17,613 nucleotides of DNA, from positions 27,195 to 44,807 of the forward strand of contig DUGU01000226.1 in assembly GCA_013331215.1 (NCBI GenBank). The letters are read 5' to 3'. Positions 12,325-17,613 of the stretch are shown here, in pieces. Within the stretch, counting starts at the first letter, position 1. Each line of letters begins with the position of its first letter. Made by a program: the position numbers and the translations under genes. The stretch comes from Methanoregulaceae archaeon. Lineage in GTDB: Archaea; Halobacteriota; Methanomicrobia; Methanomicrobiales; Methanospirillaceae. The notes under the pieces were generated by a model. It searched no databases and had not been told where the DNA came from. It saw nothing but the letters and a program-made list of their open reading frames with translations.

Positions 12325-12888
12325 TCACGCGTCTCCGGAGTACTTGGCCGTCTGTCGGGACATGAACGCGGCGATCTTCGCGCGGGCCACATCGGTGGGG
12401 CGGCCGATCTCGGGGCACTCCTTCGCATCGAACAGAGCGACCGCATACTCGGCGCGAGACAGGTCGTCAAGGAGCCGGAGGATCTCGTTCTCGATCCGGG
12501 CGGCGTCGTTCGCCTTCGCATCGCGGCGGTCTCGGGCGTGGAGCCGCTCCTCGACGGGCCACTCGTTGAACGGCTTCGGCTCGACAATCGCGGGGGCCGG
12601 GCCGGTCGGGGGGTCGAGGAGCATCGCCACGGCGTCGAGGGGTTCGCCCTCGATGACATCCCCGACAACCCTCTTGACCTCTTCGCGGATCTGATCTTCC
12701 TCGAACAGCCCATCGACATCGGCCGTGATCTCGACCGATTCGAGAACCGTCGAGTTCCGCACGACCTCGACCGCGAAGCCGAGTTCTGCGAGAGGGGCGA
12801 CCAGCGCCAGGGCGAGGGACTCCTGCGTCCAGCCTTCGAGGTCGTCTGCTTCAATTCCGACTTTGTAGGTTCCGATTTGGTTCTCCAT
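12325..12888 (-). CDS. 187-aa protein, first gene of the TerL operon, unknown
   Basis: MENQIGTYKVGIEADDLEGW starts the protein, after a good SD (AGAGG, 7 nt) and the BRE/TATA promoter. Residues 1-70 look like a small alpha/beta domain ('SLALALVAPLAELGFAVEVV', 'VLESVEITADVDG'). Then acidic helices follow (FEEDQIREEVKRVVGDVIEG), a Pro-rich linker near 92-108, and a long charged helix (EERLHARDRRDAKANDAARI...). The end is 'ARAKIAAFMSRQTAKYSGDA'. The first ~12 residues resemble those of the 14499-14900 protein (QIG-x-Y-x-x-x-I-x-A). No known motif seen. As the first gene after a regulated-looking promoter it could be a regulator or assembly factor; function unknown. Confidence 0.75.
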   Translation of the reverse strand: MENQIGTYKVGIEADDLEGWTQESLALALVAPLAELGFAVEVVRNSTVLESVEITADVDGLFEEDQIREEVKRVVGDVIEGEPLDAVAMLLDPPTGPAPAIVEPKPFNEWPVEERLHARDRRDAKANDAARIENEILRLLDDLSRAEYAVALFDAKECPEIGRPTDVARAKIAAFMSRQTAKYSGDA

Positions 12889-12901
12889 TGTCTTTCCTCT
12901 A

Positions 12902-12918
12902 TACTACTATAGGTAGTA
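12902..12918. promoter_or_regulatory. 17-bp inverted repeat, putative operator
   Basis: TACTAC TATAG GTAGTA: perfect 6-bp arms with a 5-nt spacer. It lies between the TATA box and the SD of the TerL operon and so overlaps the region from TATA to transcription start. A bound repressor would block polymerase or TFB/TBP. The surrounding DNA is AT-rich, unlike the rest of the window. Confidence 0.5.
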
Positions 12919-12922
12919 AGAG

Positions 12923-12938
12923 TATAAATAACTATCGG
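12923..12938 (-). promoter_or_regulatory. Archaeal BRE/TATA promoter for the TerL operon
   Basis: On the minus strand: CCGATAG immediately followed by TTATTTATA (12931-12923). This fits a BRE-like purine element plus TATA box. The predicted start is about 12900, leaving a short leader with AGAGG (12900-12896) and ATG at 12888. It sits in the 57-nt gap after the small-terminase stop, so the downstream operon can be transcribed independently. Confidence 0.6.
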
Positions 12939-12946
12939 AACATCCC

Positions 12947-13471
12947 TCACTGGGCATCCCTCCCATTCTGCGGGAGGTAGATCACGACGCCGTCGCCCGC
13001 GTGCTCGATCTTCGCCGTGCTCTCCCCGTCCTCGATGCGGGCGAGGTCGGCGCAGTGCTTCAGGAGGCCGGAGATCGCGCTCGCCGGGAGCGCGGACGGG
13101 TCCGTCTGCGCGGCGATCCACTTCAGGACGAGCCGGACGCCGGCGCGGCCGGTCATGAGCCGTTCGCGGGCCGCGGCGATCTTCTCGGCCTCGAGTGCGG
13201 CGGCCTTCTGCCGGGTCTCCTCTTCCGCCGCGGCAAGGGCGGTCGCCTGCAGGTGCGCGTCCCACGCGGCCACGCGATCGAGCCACCGGTTCGGGCGGCT
13301 CCACCGTTGTTCGACCTGGGTCCTGCAGTCCTTCCCAGGGTAGAGCGCGCGGGCGACGTCGACGAGCTTCCGCCCGGGGCCGAGGTCGCGGAACATGCAG
13401 AACGCGGCGTACGCTCGCGGGGTCTCGCCCTCCTGCTTCTCCCATGGGAGCGGCGCGGCCTCGTCGGTCAT
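12947..13471 (-). CDS. terS: Probable terminase small subunit
   Basis: A 174-aa protein starting MTDEAAPLPWEKQEGETPRA. Residues 21-70 contain a helical DNA-binding-like unit: 'YAAFCMFRDLGPGRKLVDVA', 'RALYPGKD', 'TQVEQRWSRPNRWLDRVAAWD'. The W-S-x-x-x-x-W-x-x-R-x-x-A-W-D arrangement is what I associate with TerS-like phage proteins. Residues 72-110 form an Ala/Glu-rich coiled coil (oligomerisation), followed by more helices and a short tail 'GVVIYLPQNG'. TerS would recognise viral DNA and start packaging with TerL. It lies upstream of the TerL group but in a separate transcript unit from it. ATGA overlap with the 134-aa gene. The family call is by pattern and position. Confidence 0.75.
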   Translation of the reverse strand: MTDEAAPLPWEKQEGETPRAYAAFCMFRDLGPGRKLVDVARALYPGKDCRTQVEQRWSRPNRWLDRVAAWDAHLQATALAAAEEETRQKAAALEAEKIAAARERLMTGRAGVRLVLKWIAAQTDPSALPASAISGLLKHCADLARIEDGESTAKIEHAGDGVVIYLPQNGRDAQ

Positions 13472-13872
13472 TGCATCAGAGGAGCGTCGTCGTACTCGAT
13501 GGGCCGGGACTGGTCGCGGGCAAGGACCTCCTTCAGCATGCCCTCCACGCGCGTCAGCTGCAGTGAGAGGCGGAAGAGCGCGGTCTTGATCTCGGCGACC
13601 TCCTCGAGCGCCTCCTGGGGCGTGAGGTCGCGCTTCGGGGGGACGACGAATCCCGCGTCGGCGTCGACGGGATAAGGGCGGACAGGTAAAGCCGGCTCTC
13701 GGCCGGGAAAGAGGCCGCGGGAGATCGGCGGGCGTAAGGGAGACTGTTCGCGGGCGCGCCGCTGTGCCATCTCGCCACGGTACGGATCGGTCTCAAGTGC
13801 CATCTTACCCGAGACCACGATCGTTGTCGATGACAAGATCTCGCCACGGTACGGATCGGTCTCAAGTGCCAT
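13468..13872 (-). CDS. 134-aa protein with duplicated N-terminus and C-terminal coiled coil
   Basis: The N-terminus reads MALETDPYRGE, then 12 residues (ILSSTTIVVSGK), then MALETDPYRGE again. This comes from a 36-bp exact direct duplication with 69-bp period (23 codons, in frame). Thus ATG at 13872 (GGAGG SD, 7 nt) or 13803 could start it, and a third ATGGCAC occurs at 13770. The middle is basic and Pro-rich. Residues 84-116 (LTPQEALEEVAEIKTALFRL and following) form a clear coiled coil; the end is DQSRPIEYDDAPLMQ. It overlaps the 50-aa gene by 11 nt and is ATGA-coupled to small terminase, so it may help packaging. Function unknown. Confidence 0.72.
   Translation of the reverse strand: MALETDPYRGEILSSTTIVVSGKMALETDPYRGEMAQRRAREQSPLRPPISRGLFPGREPALPVRPYPVDADAGFVVPPKRDLTPQEALEEVAEIKTALFRLSLQLTRVEGMLKEVLARDQSRPIEYDDAPLMQ
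13769..13804. repeat. 36-bp direct repeat, copy 1 (internal start)
   Basis: Exactly identical to 13838-13873. On the minus strand it begins GATGGCACTTGAG and ends GGCGAGAT, so each copy carries an ATG and encodes MALETDPYRGE. The period is 69 bp, preserving the frame. Confidence 0.75.
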
Positions 13873-13873
13873 C
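13838..13873. repeat. 36-bp direct repeat, copy 2 (first start)
   Basis: The upstream copy, containing the likely real start codon at 13872 and the end of the 50-aa gene. Between the copies is a small hairpin, TTGTC-GAT-GACAA at 13824-13836. Confidence 0.75.
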
Positions 13874-14014
13874 CGTCATCCTCCCTACGTACGCGGGGAC
13901 CGGAGCCGGCGGGCGCTTCTGGTCGGTGTCGAACTCGGGCGCGTACCGGCCCCGCTCGGCGTTGGACCGGGCGATGAGGCCGCTGTCCCACGCGGCGGAC
14001 GGGTCGGCCGGCAT
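13862..14014 (-). CDS. 50-aa small protein
   Basis: A short gene below the usual size cut-off: ATG at 14014, MPADPSAAWDSGLIARSNAE followed by RGRYAPEFDTDQKRPPAPVP, ending YVGRMTDGT. Nearly every codon ends in G or C, as in the neighbouring genes. The start lies 4 nt after the TAA of the 90-aa gene, with GAGGAG about 7-10 nt before it. It overlaps the next gene by 11 nt in a different frame. The protein is polar and probably mostly disordered, with no domain I recognise. Confidence 0.65.
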   Translation of the reverse strand: MPADPSAAWDSGLIARSNAERGRYAPEFDTDQKRPPAPVPAYVGRMTDGT

Positions 14015-14018
14015 GGGT

Positions 14019-14291
14019 TTACTCCTCAGCAATTGCCGCGAGCGTGTCGCCGCCGTCCCGGTACGCCAGGATCGTCGCGCGGCCGACCGCCTGCTCCTCG
14101 GCGGGGGTCACGATGCCGTCGCGGGCGACAGCGTCGCACTGCTGGAGGATGCCGACAACACTGGCCGTGAACGCGAGCGCTGCGCTGGCTCGGGGGTTGT
14201 TCTTCAGGTAGCCGGCGCCGGCGCCGACGACGAGGGCGATAACCGAGGCGAGAGTGCCGTAGAAGAGACCGGGATCGGTACCAGACTGCAT
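14019..14291 (-). CDS. 90-aa holin-like membrane protein
   Basis: ATG at 14291: MQSGTDPGLFYGTLASVIAL followed by VVGAGAGYLKNNPRASAALA and FTASVVGILQQCDAV. One strong membrane helix (about 9-28), a short polar turn and a second hydrophobic stretch (about 35-49) give a two-helix hairpin. A charged C-terminus follows (EEQAVGRATILAYRDGGDTL...). Small size and two helices are compatible with a class II holin, but no family motif is visible. Longer reading to 14465 has poor codon bias and no SD, so it is rejected. A hairpin and GC-rich spacer lie upstream. Confidence 0.72.
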   Translation of the reverse strand: MQSGTDPGLFYGTLASVIALVVGAGAGYLKNNPRASAALAFTASVVGILQQCDAVARDGIVTPAEEQAVGRATILAYRDGGDTLAAIAEE

Positions 14292-14498
14292 GGTACCGTC
14301 TGCACCCTGCTGCCGAAAATGGTTTCGGCGGAGGCGGACGTCCGGGGATGTACGGATTTGTTGGAACCGGGGGTCCAGTGTGGGTTGATGGTCAACGGCG
14401 CCGCCCCTGGTCGCCGCTCGGCGCCGGTCGTGGCGTCGGCCCGCCGCCCGGGCTTCAACGGCCACCCATCGGGACTTCTATTCCGGCCTGCCCCGTTT
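14292..14498. other. 207-nt GC-rich gap without a gene, containing a hairpin
   Basis: No frame in this gap has convincing codon bias or an SD. It contains a hairpin GCCGAAA-ATGG-TTTCGGC at 14312-14329, about 20 nt upstream of the 90-aa gene's ATG. Further right are two copies of the self-complementary CGGCGCCG (near 14396 and 14426) and two copies of TCAACGGC. I see no TATA box on the minus strand. It could be a leader, a processing site or a scar of a lost gene. Confidence 0.45.
14312..14329. promoter_or_regulatory. Inverted repeat in the leader of the 90-aa membrane gene
   Basis: GCCGAAA ATGG TTTCGGC: perfect 7-bp stem with 4-nt loop. It ends 20 nt before the ATG of the holin-like gene, with GGGTG in between as a weak SD, so it may tune translation or serve as a processing site. 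Confidence 0.4.
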
Positions 14499-14900
14499 TC
14501 AGTTTTTCTTACAATCAGGCCCCCACCGCTCGGCGAATGCTCGAGAAAGCGCCATCGCCCGGCCCTTGTCGGCACAGTCGGAGAACCCGATCTCGAATTC
14601 GTAGACCGGGGAGGGGATCCCCAGCATGTCATATGTTTTGATCGTTTGCACCGGGAGATCAACGCCCGTGAGCTCGCGGAACCGGTCCGCAACCCGCCGC
14701 ATATCGTCGGGGTCGGTGGTGCACGCACGCGCCCATACTGTATGCCCGGTAGCGTGCAGCTGTCCGAGGCCCGCGGCCATGAGCGAGTCTGCATCGAGGT
14801 ACCGGTATACCGGGCTCCATGGATGGCGCCCATGGCCGAACCCCACTGTGGTGTTCGCCTGTATGTCAATCTCGTATTTGCCAATCTGCATACCCTGCAC
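14499..14900 (-). CDS. 133-aa protein of unknown function
   Basis: GTG at 14900 directly follows the TGA of the previous gene and has GAGGAG at good spacing. An ATG three codons later (14891; MQIGKYEIDIQANTTVGF) is the alternative. The protein has Trp/Tyr/His-rich strands near the start (GHGRHPWSPVYRYLDADSLM), 'GHTVWARACTTDPDDMRRVA', then 'FRELTGVDLPVQTIKTYDML' and 'YEFEIGFSDCADKGRAMALS'. It looks like an alpha/beta domain. Codons at its 5' end are richer in A and T than the neighbours. It shares a QIG-x-Y...I-x-A start with the 12325-12888 protein. No known family recognised. Confidence 0.72.
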   Translation of the reverse strand: MQGMQIGKYEIDIQANTTVGFGHGRHPWSPVYRYLDADSLMAAGLGQLHATGHTVWARACTTDPDDMRRVADRFRELTGVDLPVQTIKTYDMLGIPSPVYEFEIGFSDCADKGRAMALSRAFAERWGPDCKKN

Positions 14901-15227
14901 TCATCTCCTCGGGGCATCATCAATGCCCGCAACCCACTCGCGGAACTCGACGAGGATCGCGCTGATCCGGTCCGCTTTCCGCCGGTCCTGGGGCCAGCCC
15001 GACGTGCGGAACGCGAGCTGCGCCATGCTCGTCGGCGCGGTGAGCAGGCCCGCCTCGCCGACCAGGGCGAGCGTCTCGGTGAGGTACTGCCGGATCTGTT
15101 TCGCAGATTTCGGCTTGACCCTCGGGACGTTCCCGCCGGCGACCGGGGCGTCGAGGTGCTCGCGTGCGTATCGGGCGATGAGGTCGCGGGTGGACATCGC
15201 GAGGACCTGTGATACGTCGTCGGTCAT
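14901..15227 (-). CDS. 108-aa helical protein of unknown function
   Basis: MTDDVSQVLAMSTRDLIARY starts at 15227, in an ATGA overlap with the membrane-protein gene and with GAAGGAG 5-6 nt upstream. The sequence is almost wholly helical: 'STRDLIARYAREHLDA', 'SAKQIRQYLTETLALVGEAG', 'KADRISAILVEFREWVAGID'. A central 'GGNVPRVKPKS' linker is basic. No cysteine or membrane segment. The Lys/Arg-rich linker and helices could bind nucleic acid or another virion protein. The longer ORF upstream (to 15257) is shadow. Function unknown. Confidence 0.75.
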   Translation of the reverse strand: MTDDVSQVLAMSTRDLIARYAREHLDAPVAGGNVPRVKPKSAKQIRQYLTETLALVGEAGLLTAPTSMAQLAFRTSGWPQDRRKADRISAILVEFREWVAGIDDAPRR

Positions 15228-15430
15228 GGGCTCTCCTTCATCTTTGGGGGCCGGCAAAGCCTGGCGGCGATCCGCTCCAACTCTCGTTCCTCTTTGAGCA
15301 CCTTCTCGACGACGGCGCGGGCTCGCTCGTCGATCGTATCGAGGAGGACCACGCGGCCGGCAAAAATGAAGAGGGTCGCTAGCCCAAGGGCCACGCCGCC
15401 ATACAGGGCCGACATCGGATCGAAGCTCAT
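15224..15430 (-). CDS. 68-aa membrane-anchored coiled-coil protein
   Basis: ATG at 15430 (ATGA overlap): MSFDPMSALYGGVALGLATL followed by FIFAGRVVLLDTIDERARAV. Residues about 8-30 are a membrane helix; residues 32-57 are an amphipathic charged helix (DERARAVVEKVLKEERELER) ending in a short basic tail. The layout, one membrane helix with a cytoplasmic coil, is common among phage holin partners and spanin-like accessory proteins, but no lipobox or pair is seen. Function unknown. Confidence 0.75.
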   Translation of the reverse strand: MSFDPMSALYGGVALGLATLFIFAGRVVLLDTIDERARAVVEKVLKEERELERIAARLCRPPKMKESP

Positions 15431-15600
15431 GCGCGCACCCGCTCCATCATAACCCCGTCCCCGCGCTGCCGGCACAATGCCCGTGGGCACTGCTTGACGT
15501 TTCGGAAACTGCCATTCGGCGTTGCCTTGACAGGCGCGGGGCCGGTGATCTCTTTGCTATGGCCGCAGACGGGGCAGCGGTAGAGGTGTCGTTTGATCAT
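15427..15600 (-). CDS. 57-aa zinc-ribbon protein
   Basis: MIKRHLYRCPVCGHSKEITG starts at 15600 in an ATGA overlap with the spike gene, with GGAGGGGG just before it. C9-x-x-C12-G and C38-P-R-A-L-C43 give four cysteines for one zinc; the second pair has an unusual CxxxxC spacing. The rest is basic (NVKQCPRALCRQRGDGVMME). Small zinc ribbons like this often bind DNA, RNA or a partner protein. The frame upstream, over the spike gene, is shadow. Confidence 0.75.
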   Translation of the reverse strand: MIKRHLYRCPVCGHSKEITGPAPVKATPNGSFRNVKQCPRALCRQRGDGVMMERVRA

Positions 15601-17057
15601 ACCCCCTCCGGCACGTACTTCGTTCCCGGCGGTAGGAGCGCGCGGACGTTGTCGGGCGGGAACATCGTCCACCGGCGGACGCCGTTGCAGTCGTACAGGT
15701 TGAGTGCGAGGTCCTCGCGAAGTAAGTACTCGCGCGGGATCGGCACTGCCGGCGGCACAACGGGCGGGATCGTCGGGTCGTCGACGGGCGGTTTCGTCTC
15801 GGGCTCGGTGCCGGCGACGATGTAGGTGATAGAGCCGTTGAGCCTCGACGGTGATCCCGAATTGTCCCGCCAGACCTCCACCACGGGTTTCTGCGGGCTC
15901 CGGATGGTGATGTTGGCCCCATTGACCGCATAGCCAAGCACGGCGTACTTGCCGACGTCGCGGTCGTGTGCGTGGTTCGGGCAGTCGATGTAGTCGGACC
16001 TGATCGTCCGCCCAAGGGTGACGGCGACGGCCGGTGGGTCGAAGATTGTCAGGTCGAGCGTCCCACTGCCGCCGACCTGGCCGAGGAAGGCCCGGCGCGT
16101 CGCGCTCGTGCTCGTGAACTCGATGGCCGCGTTCGGGGCGCCGTACTCGCAGATCATCCCGTACTGCGAGCCCGTGTCGCTGCAGCCCACGACCTTGAGC
16201 ATGGTCGACTCCTGGTTCTTGAGCGCAAACCCAGCGCCGGCACACCCCTCGGTGTGGACGTTGCGGATGGTGCCGTTCTGCATGTAGATGCCGCTGCGGA
16301 ACTTCTCGACGGACTCGGCCGGACAGCGGCGGCCGGCGTTCGTGATGATGCAGTCCTCGACCAGCACGTTCCGCTGGTACTGCCGGTGGCCCTCCCAGGA
16401 GCCGTCGAGGTGGACCCCGTCCTGTATGGGGCCGTCGGCGCGGAAGCGCCGGACAGTCAGCCCGTCGATGTCCCCCGCGTCGACGTCGAGGGCACATGAC
16501 CAGATCGTCTTTGGGTCGCGGCCCGGGACGATGGCGCCGGCGCCTTTCGAGACGCAGTCCTCGAAGAGCACGTTCTTGTACCCGCCGCCTTCCGCATGGT
16601 CCTGGAGGTTCAGGTTGAAGCTGTGGTGGTACGGGTTCTCACTCACGCACCGCCGGAACGCGAGGTCTTCGAGCGTGACCCCGGCGTCGCCCTGAATGTT
16701 GAACGCGCCGGTCGCGCCGCCGGCCTTGCCGATGTCGAGGTATGGCGCGCCGGGGACGCTGTTGACGATCGAGACGTCCTCACAGGTGAACCGCGGTGAG
16801 ACGACGTTGTGGATGTTGACCCAGCCGACGAGGTTGATGTTTCTGATCGTGACGCCGGGCGCGTGGTCGATCCGGAGCCGGCCCATGTTCGTCGGCCAAT
16901 TCAGGACGGCACCGTGGCCGTCGAGGAGCGTGCTCTCACCGATCGTGTTGATGCCGCTGCCGAAGGACCACGGGGCCGAGGGGTCGAGGTCAACGATCGT
17001 GTCGTCTCGCTTCAACTCGGCGAGCATCTGGTCTTTGTCGGCGGGGCGGAAGGTCAT
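15597..17057 (-). CDS. Right-handed beta-helix (tail-spike-like) protein
   Basis: A 486-aa protein starting MTFRPADKDQMLAELKRDDT at an ATG with GGAGGTG 6 nt upstream (ATGA overlap). From about residue 38 to 390 it is a string of short strands with turns such as 'STLLDGHGAVLNWPTNMGRLRI', 'GVTIRNINLVGWVNIHNVVS', 'CEDVSIVNS', 'DIDGLTVRRFRADGPIQDGV', 'QRNVLVEDCIITNAGRRC' and 'GTIRNVHTEGC'. This is the pectate-lyase/parallel beta-helix pattern of glycan-binding or -cleaving spikes. Residues about 417-441 are a Pro/Thr/Val linker, and 442-486 (REYLLREDLALNLYDCNGVR...) a small end domain. It lacks a signal peptide. On an S-layer-coated methanogen it may recognise surface glycans. Confidence 0.85.
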   Translation of the reverse strand: MTFRPADKDQMLAELKRDDTIVDLDPSAPWSFGSGINTIGESTLLDGHGAVLNWPTNMGRLRIDHAPGVTIRNINLVGWVNIHNVVSPRFTCEDVSIVNSVPGAPYLDIGKAGGATGAFNIQGDAGVTLEDLAFRRCVSENPYHHSFNLNLQDHAEGGGYKNVLFEDCVSKGAGAIVPGRDPKTIWSCALDVDAGDIDGLTVRRFRADGPIQDGVHLDGSWEGHRQYQRNVLVEDCIITNAGRRCPAESVEKFRSGIYMQNGTIRNVHTEGCAGAGFALKNQESTMLKVVGCSDTGSQYGMICEYGAPNAAIEFTSTSATRRAFLGQVGGSGTLDLTIFDPPAVAVTLGRTIRSDYIDCPNHAHDRDVGKYAVLGYAVNGANITIRSPQKPVVEVWRDNSGSPSRLNGSITYIVAGTEPETKPPVDDPTIPPVVPPAVPIPREYLLREDLALNLYDCNGVRRWTMFPPDNVRALLPPGTKYVPEGV

Positions 17058-17395
17058 CCGCCCCACCTCCGATCATCCGTTACGATACAGACGACGGTGT
17101 ATGGGCCGTGCCCTTCGTTCTCGATCTCGACGGAGATCTCGTCGTCGTCAGTGTCGCGTCTTTTGAGCTCCTGCGCCATCGCTTCGGTTGGCGCGTGCTT
17201 CAGGACGTCGGGCCACGGGACCGCGATCTGCCCGAGAAGGCCGCCGGCCTCTTCGCCGTAGCGCGCGACAATCGCCCCGGTCGTTGCCGCAACCGCGATC
17301 CCTTCGCTCATGATCGATCCGTGCTCGAATCCCGCTCCGATCTCCTCGACGATGAGCACCTCGTCGGCGCCGATGATCTCCGGGGCATCGCTCAT
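17054..17395 (-). CDS. 113-aa acidic protein of unknown function
   Basis: ATG at 17395 overlaps the dockerin gene's stop (ATGA), with a G-rich GTGGGGG before it: MSDAPEIIGADEVLIVEEIG. A Gly-rich part follows (AGFEHGSIMSEGIAVAATTG and GAIVARYGEEAGGLLGQIAV), then 'PWPDVLKHAPTEAMAQELKR' and an acidic region 'DTDDDEISVEIENEGHGPYT' with a final strand 'VVCIVTDDRRWGG'. Soluble. Sitting between a dockerin-type protein and the spike it may be a spike-associated or host-range accessory. I do not recognise it. Confidence 0.72.
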   Translation of the reverse strand: MSDAPEIIGADEVLIVEEIGAGFEHGSIMSEGIAVAATTGAIVARYGEEAGGLLGQIAVPWPDVLKHAPTEAMAQELKRRDTDDDEISVEIENEGHGPYTVVCIVTDDRRWGG

Positions 17396-17613
17396 AATCG
17401 CCCCCACAGTAGCACGACGTCCGCGAAGTCCATGCGGCCGTTCGCGTTCATGTCGCAGTCCGCGCGGTACGGTCCGCCGAGGCCGGCGAAGAGGCCGGTG
17501 ACGTCGCCGAAGTCGAGTCTCCCATTCAAATTCCAGTCGCCGAGGAGCGGCTGGTCGGTCGTGGTTGGTCGTGCATCGATACAGGCCACGCCCGCGAGGA
17601 GCAGGCAGGCGAT
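17392..17613 (-). CDS. Secreted dockerin-type repeat protein, 5' end outside the window
   Basis: The frame is open to the right edge and reads IACLLLAGVACIDARPTTTD at its visible start. That is the end of a signal peptide with an AGVAC lipobox-like site, so the true start lies beyond 17613. The rest is a pair of Ca-binding repeats: 'GDWNLNGRLDFGDVTGLFAGL' and 'CDMNANGRMDFADVVLLWGRL'. Each is D-x-N-x-N-G-R-x-D-F-x-D-V, as in type I dockerins and in the C-termini of Methanomicrobiales surface proteins. The repeats form nearly the whole mature protein (about 55 residues), so it is a bare dockerin. A virion or cell-surface adaptor that docks on a cohesin-like partner is possible; a remnant of a host protein is the alternative. 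Confidence 0.75.
   Translation of the reverse strand: MACLLLAGVACIDARPTTTDQPLLGDWNLNGRLDFGDVTGLFAGLGGPYRADCDMNANGRMDFADVVLLWGRL

Noticed and set aside
13769..13873. CRISPR or att-site interpretation of the 36-bp repeat
   Set aside because: Only two copies, inside a reading frame with a period of 23 codons, and no cas or integrase gene nearby.
14292..14465. N-terminal extension of the 90-aa membrane protein to a GTG at 14465
   Set aside because: Codon bias drops, no SD precedes it, and the added residues are Arg-rich; the ATG at 14291 gives a normal membrane-protein start.
14292..14498. tRNA or structured RNA gene in the gap
   Set aside because: I looked for a cloverleaf with T-loop and anticodon stem and found none; only a simple hairpin.
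13764..15212. 482-codon open frame on the plus strand
   Set aside because: Crosses several well-supported minus-strand genes and the non-coding gap; no SD and no recognisable domain.

Overview
This window looks like the packaging, head and connector part of a tailed, siphovirus-like virus or provirus, probably of a methanogenic archaeon of the Methanomicrobiales (Methanoculleus-like). Evidence for an archaeal host is indirect. A BRE/TATA-type promoter precedes the TerL operon. A bare T-tract acts as a likely terminator, followed by a gene without a Shine-Dalgarno (SD) sequence. The right edge encodes a secreted dockerin-type repeat of the 'D-x-N-x-NGR-x-DF-x-DVV' kind that I recall from Methanomicrobiales surface proteins. 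The DNA is GC-rich with strong GC3. I can support 37 genes, all on the minus strand, so the operon reads from right to left. About twenty junctions are 4-nt ATGA or GTGA stop/start overlaps, which implies translational coupling.

Layout in transcription order. (1) 17613-14019: a secreted dockerin-repeat protein (cut by the window edge), a 113-aa acidic protein, a right-handed beta-helix spike-like protein with a proline-rich linker, a zinc ribbon, a small membrane protein, two unknown proteins, a 207-nt GC-rich spacer, and a 90-aa holin-like membrane protein. (2) 14014-12947: a 50-aa protein, a 134-aa protein whose first codons lie in a 36-bp direct duplication, and a probable small terminase. 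(3) 12946-12889: an AT-rich promoter with a perfect 17-bp inverted repeat between the TATA box and the start codon. (4) 12888-5525: an unknown protein, a double zinc ribbon, a one-HKD phospholipase-D-type protein, large terminase, portal, three tiny genes, a MuF-type protein, four small genes, dCMP deaminase, a small DNA-binding-like protein and a small membrane protein. (5) 5524-5466: a T-tract terminator and a possible leaderless promoter. (6) 5465-1: prohead protease with a C-terminal scaffold region (with a likely internal start), decoration protein, HK97-fold major capsid protein, a 65-aa protein, head-tail adaptor, head-closure protein, coiled-coil/membrane protein, gp10-like protein, tail terminator-like protein and a probable tail tube protein that runs off the left edge.

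Together the genes cut and package DNA (TerS, TerL, portal), build and mature the procapsid (MuF, protease/scaffold, capsid, decoration) and join head to tail. A nucleotide-metabolism enzyme, several zinc-binding proteins, a PLD-type nuclease candidate and at least six short membrane proteins are interspersed. No plus-strand gene, tRNA, rRNA, CRISPR array, integrase or insertion sequence is visible. Functions of structural proteins are recognised from memory of the families, without database searches.
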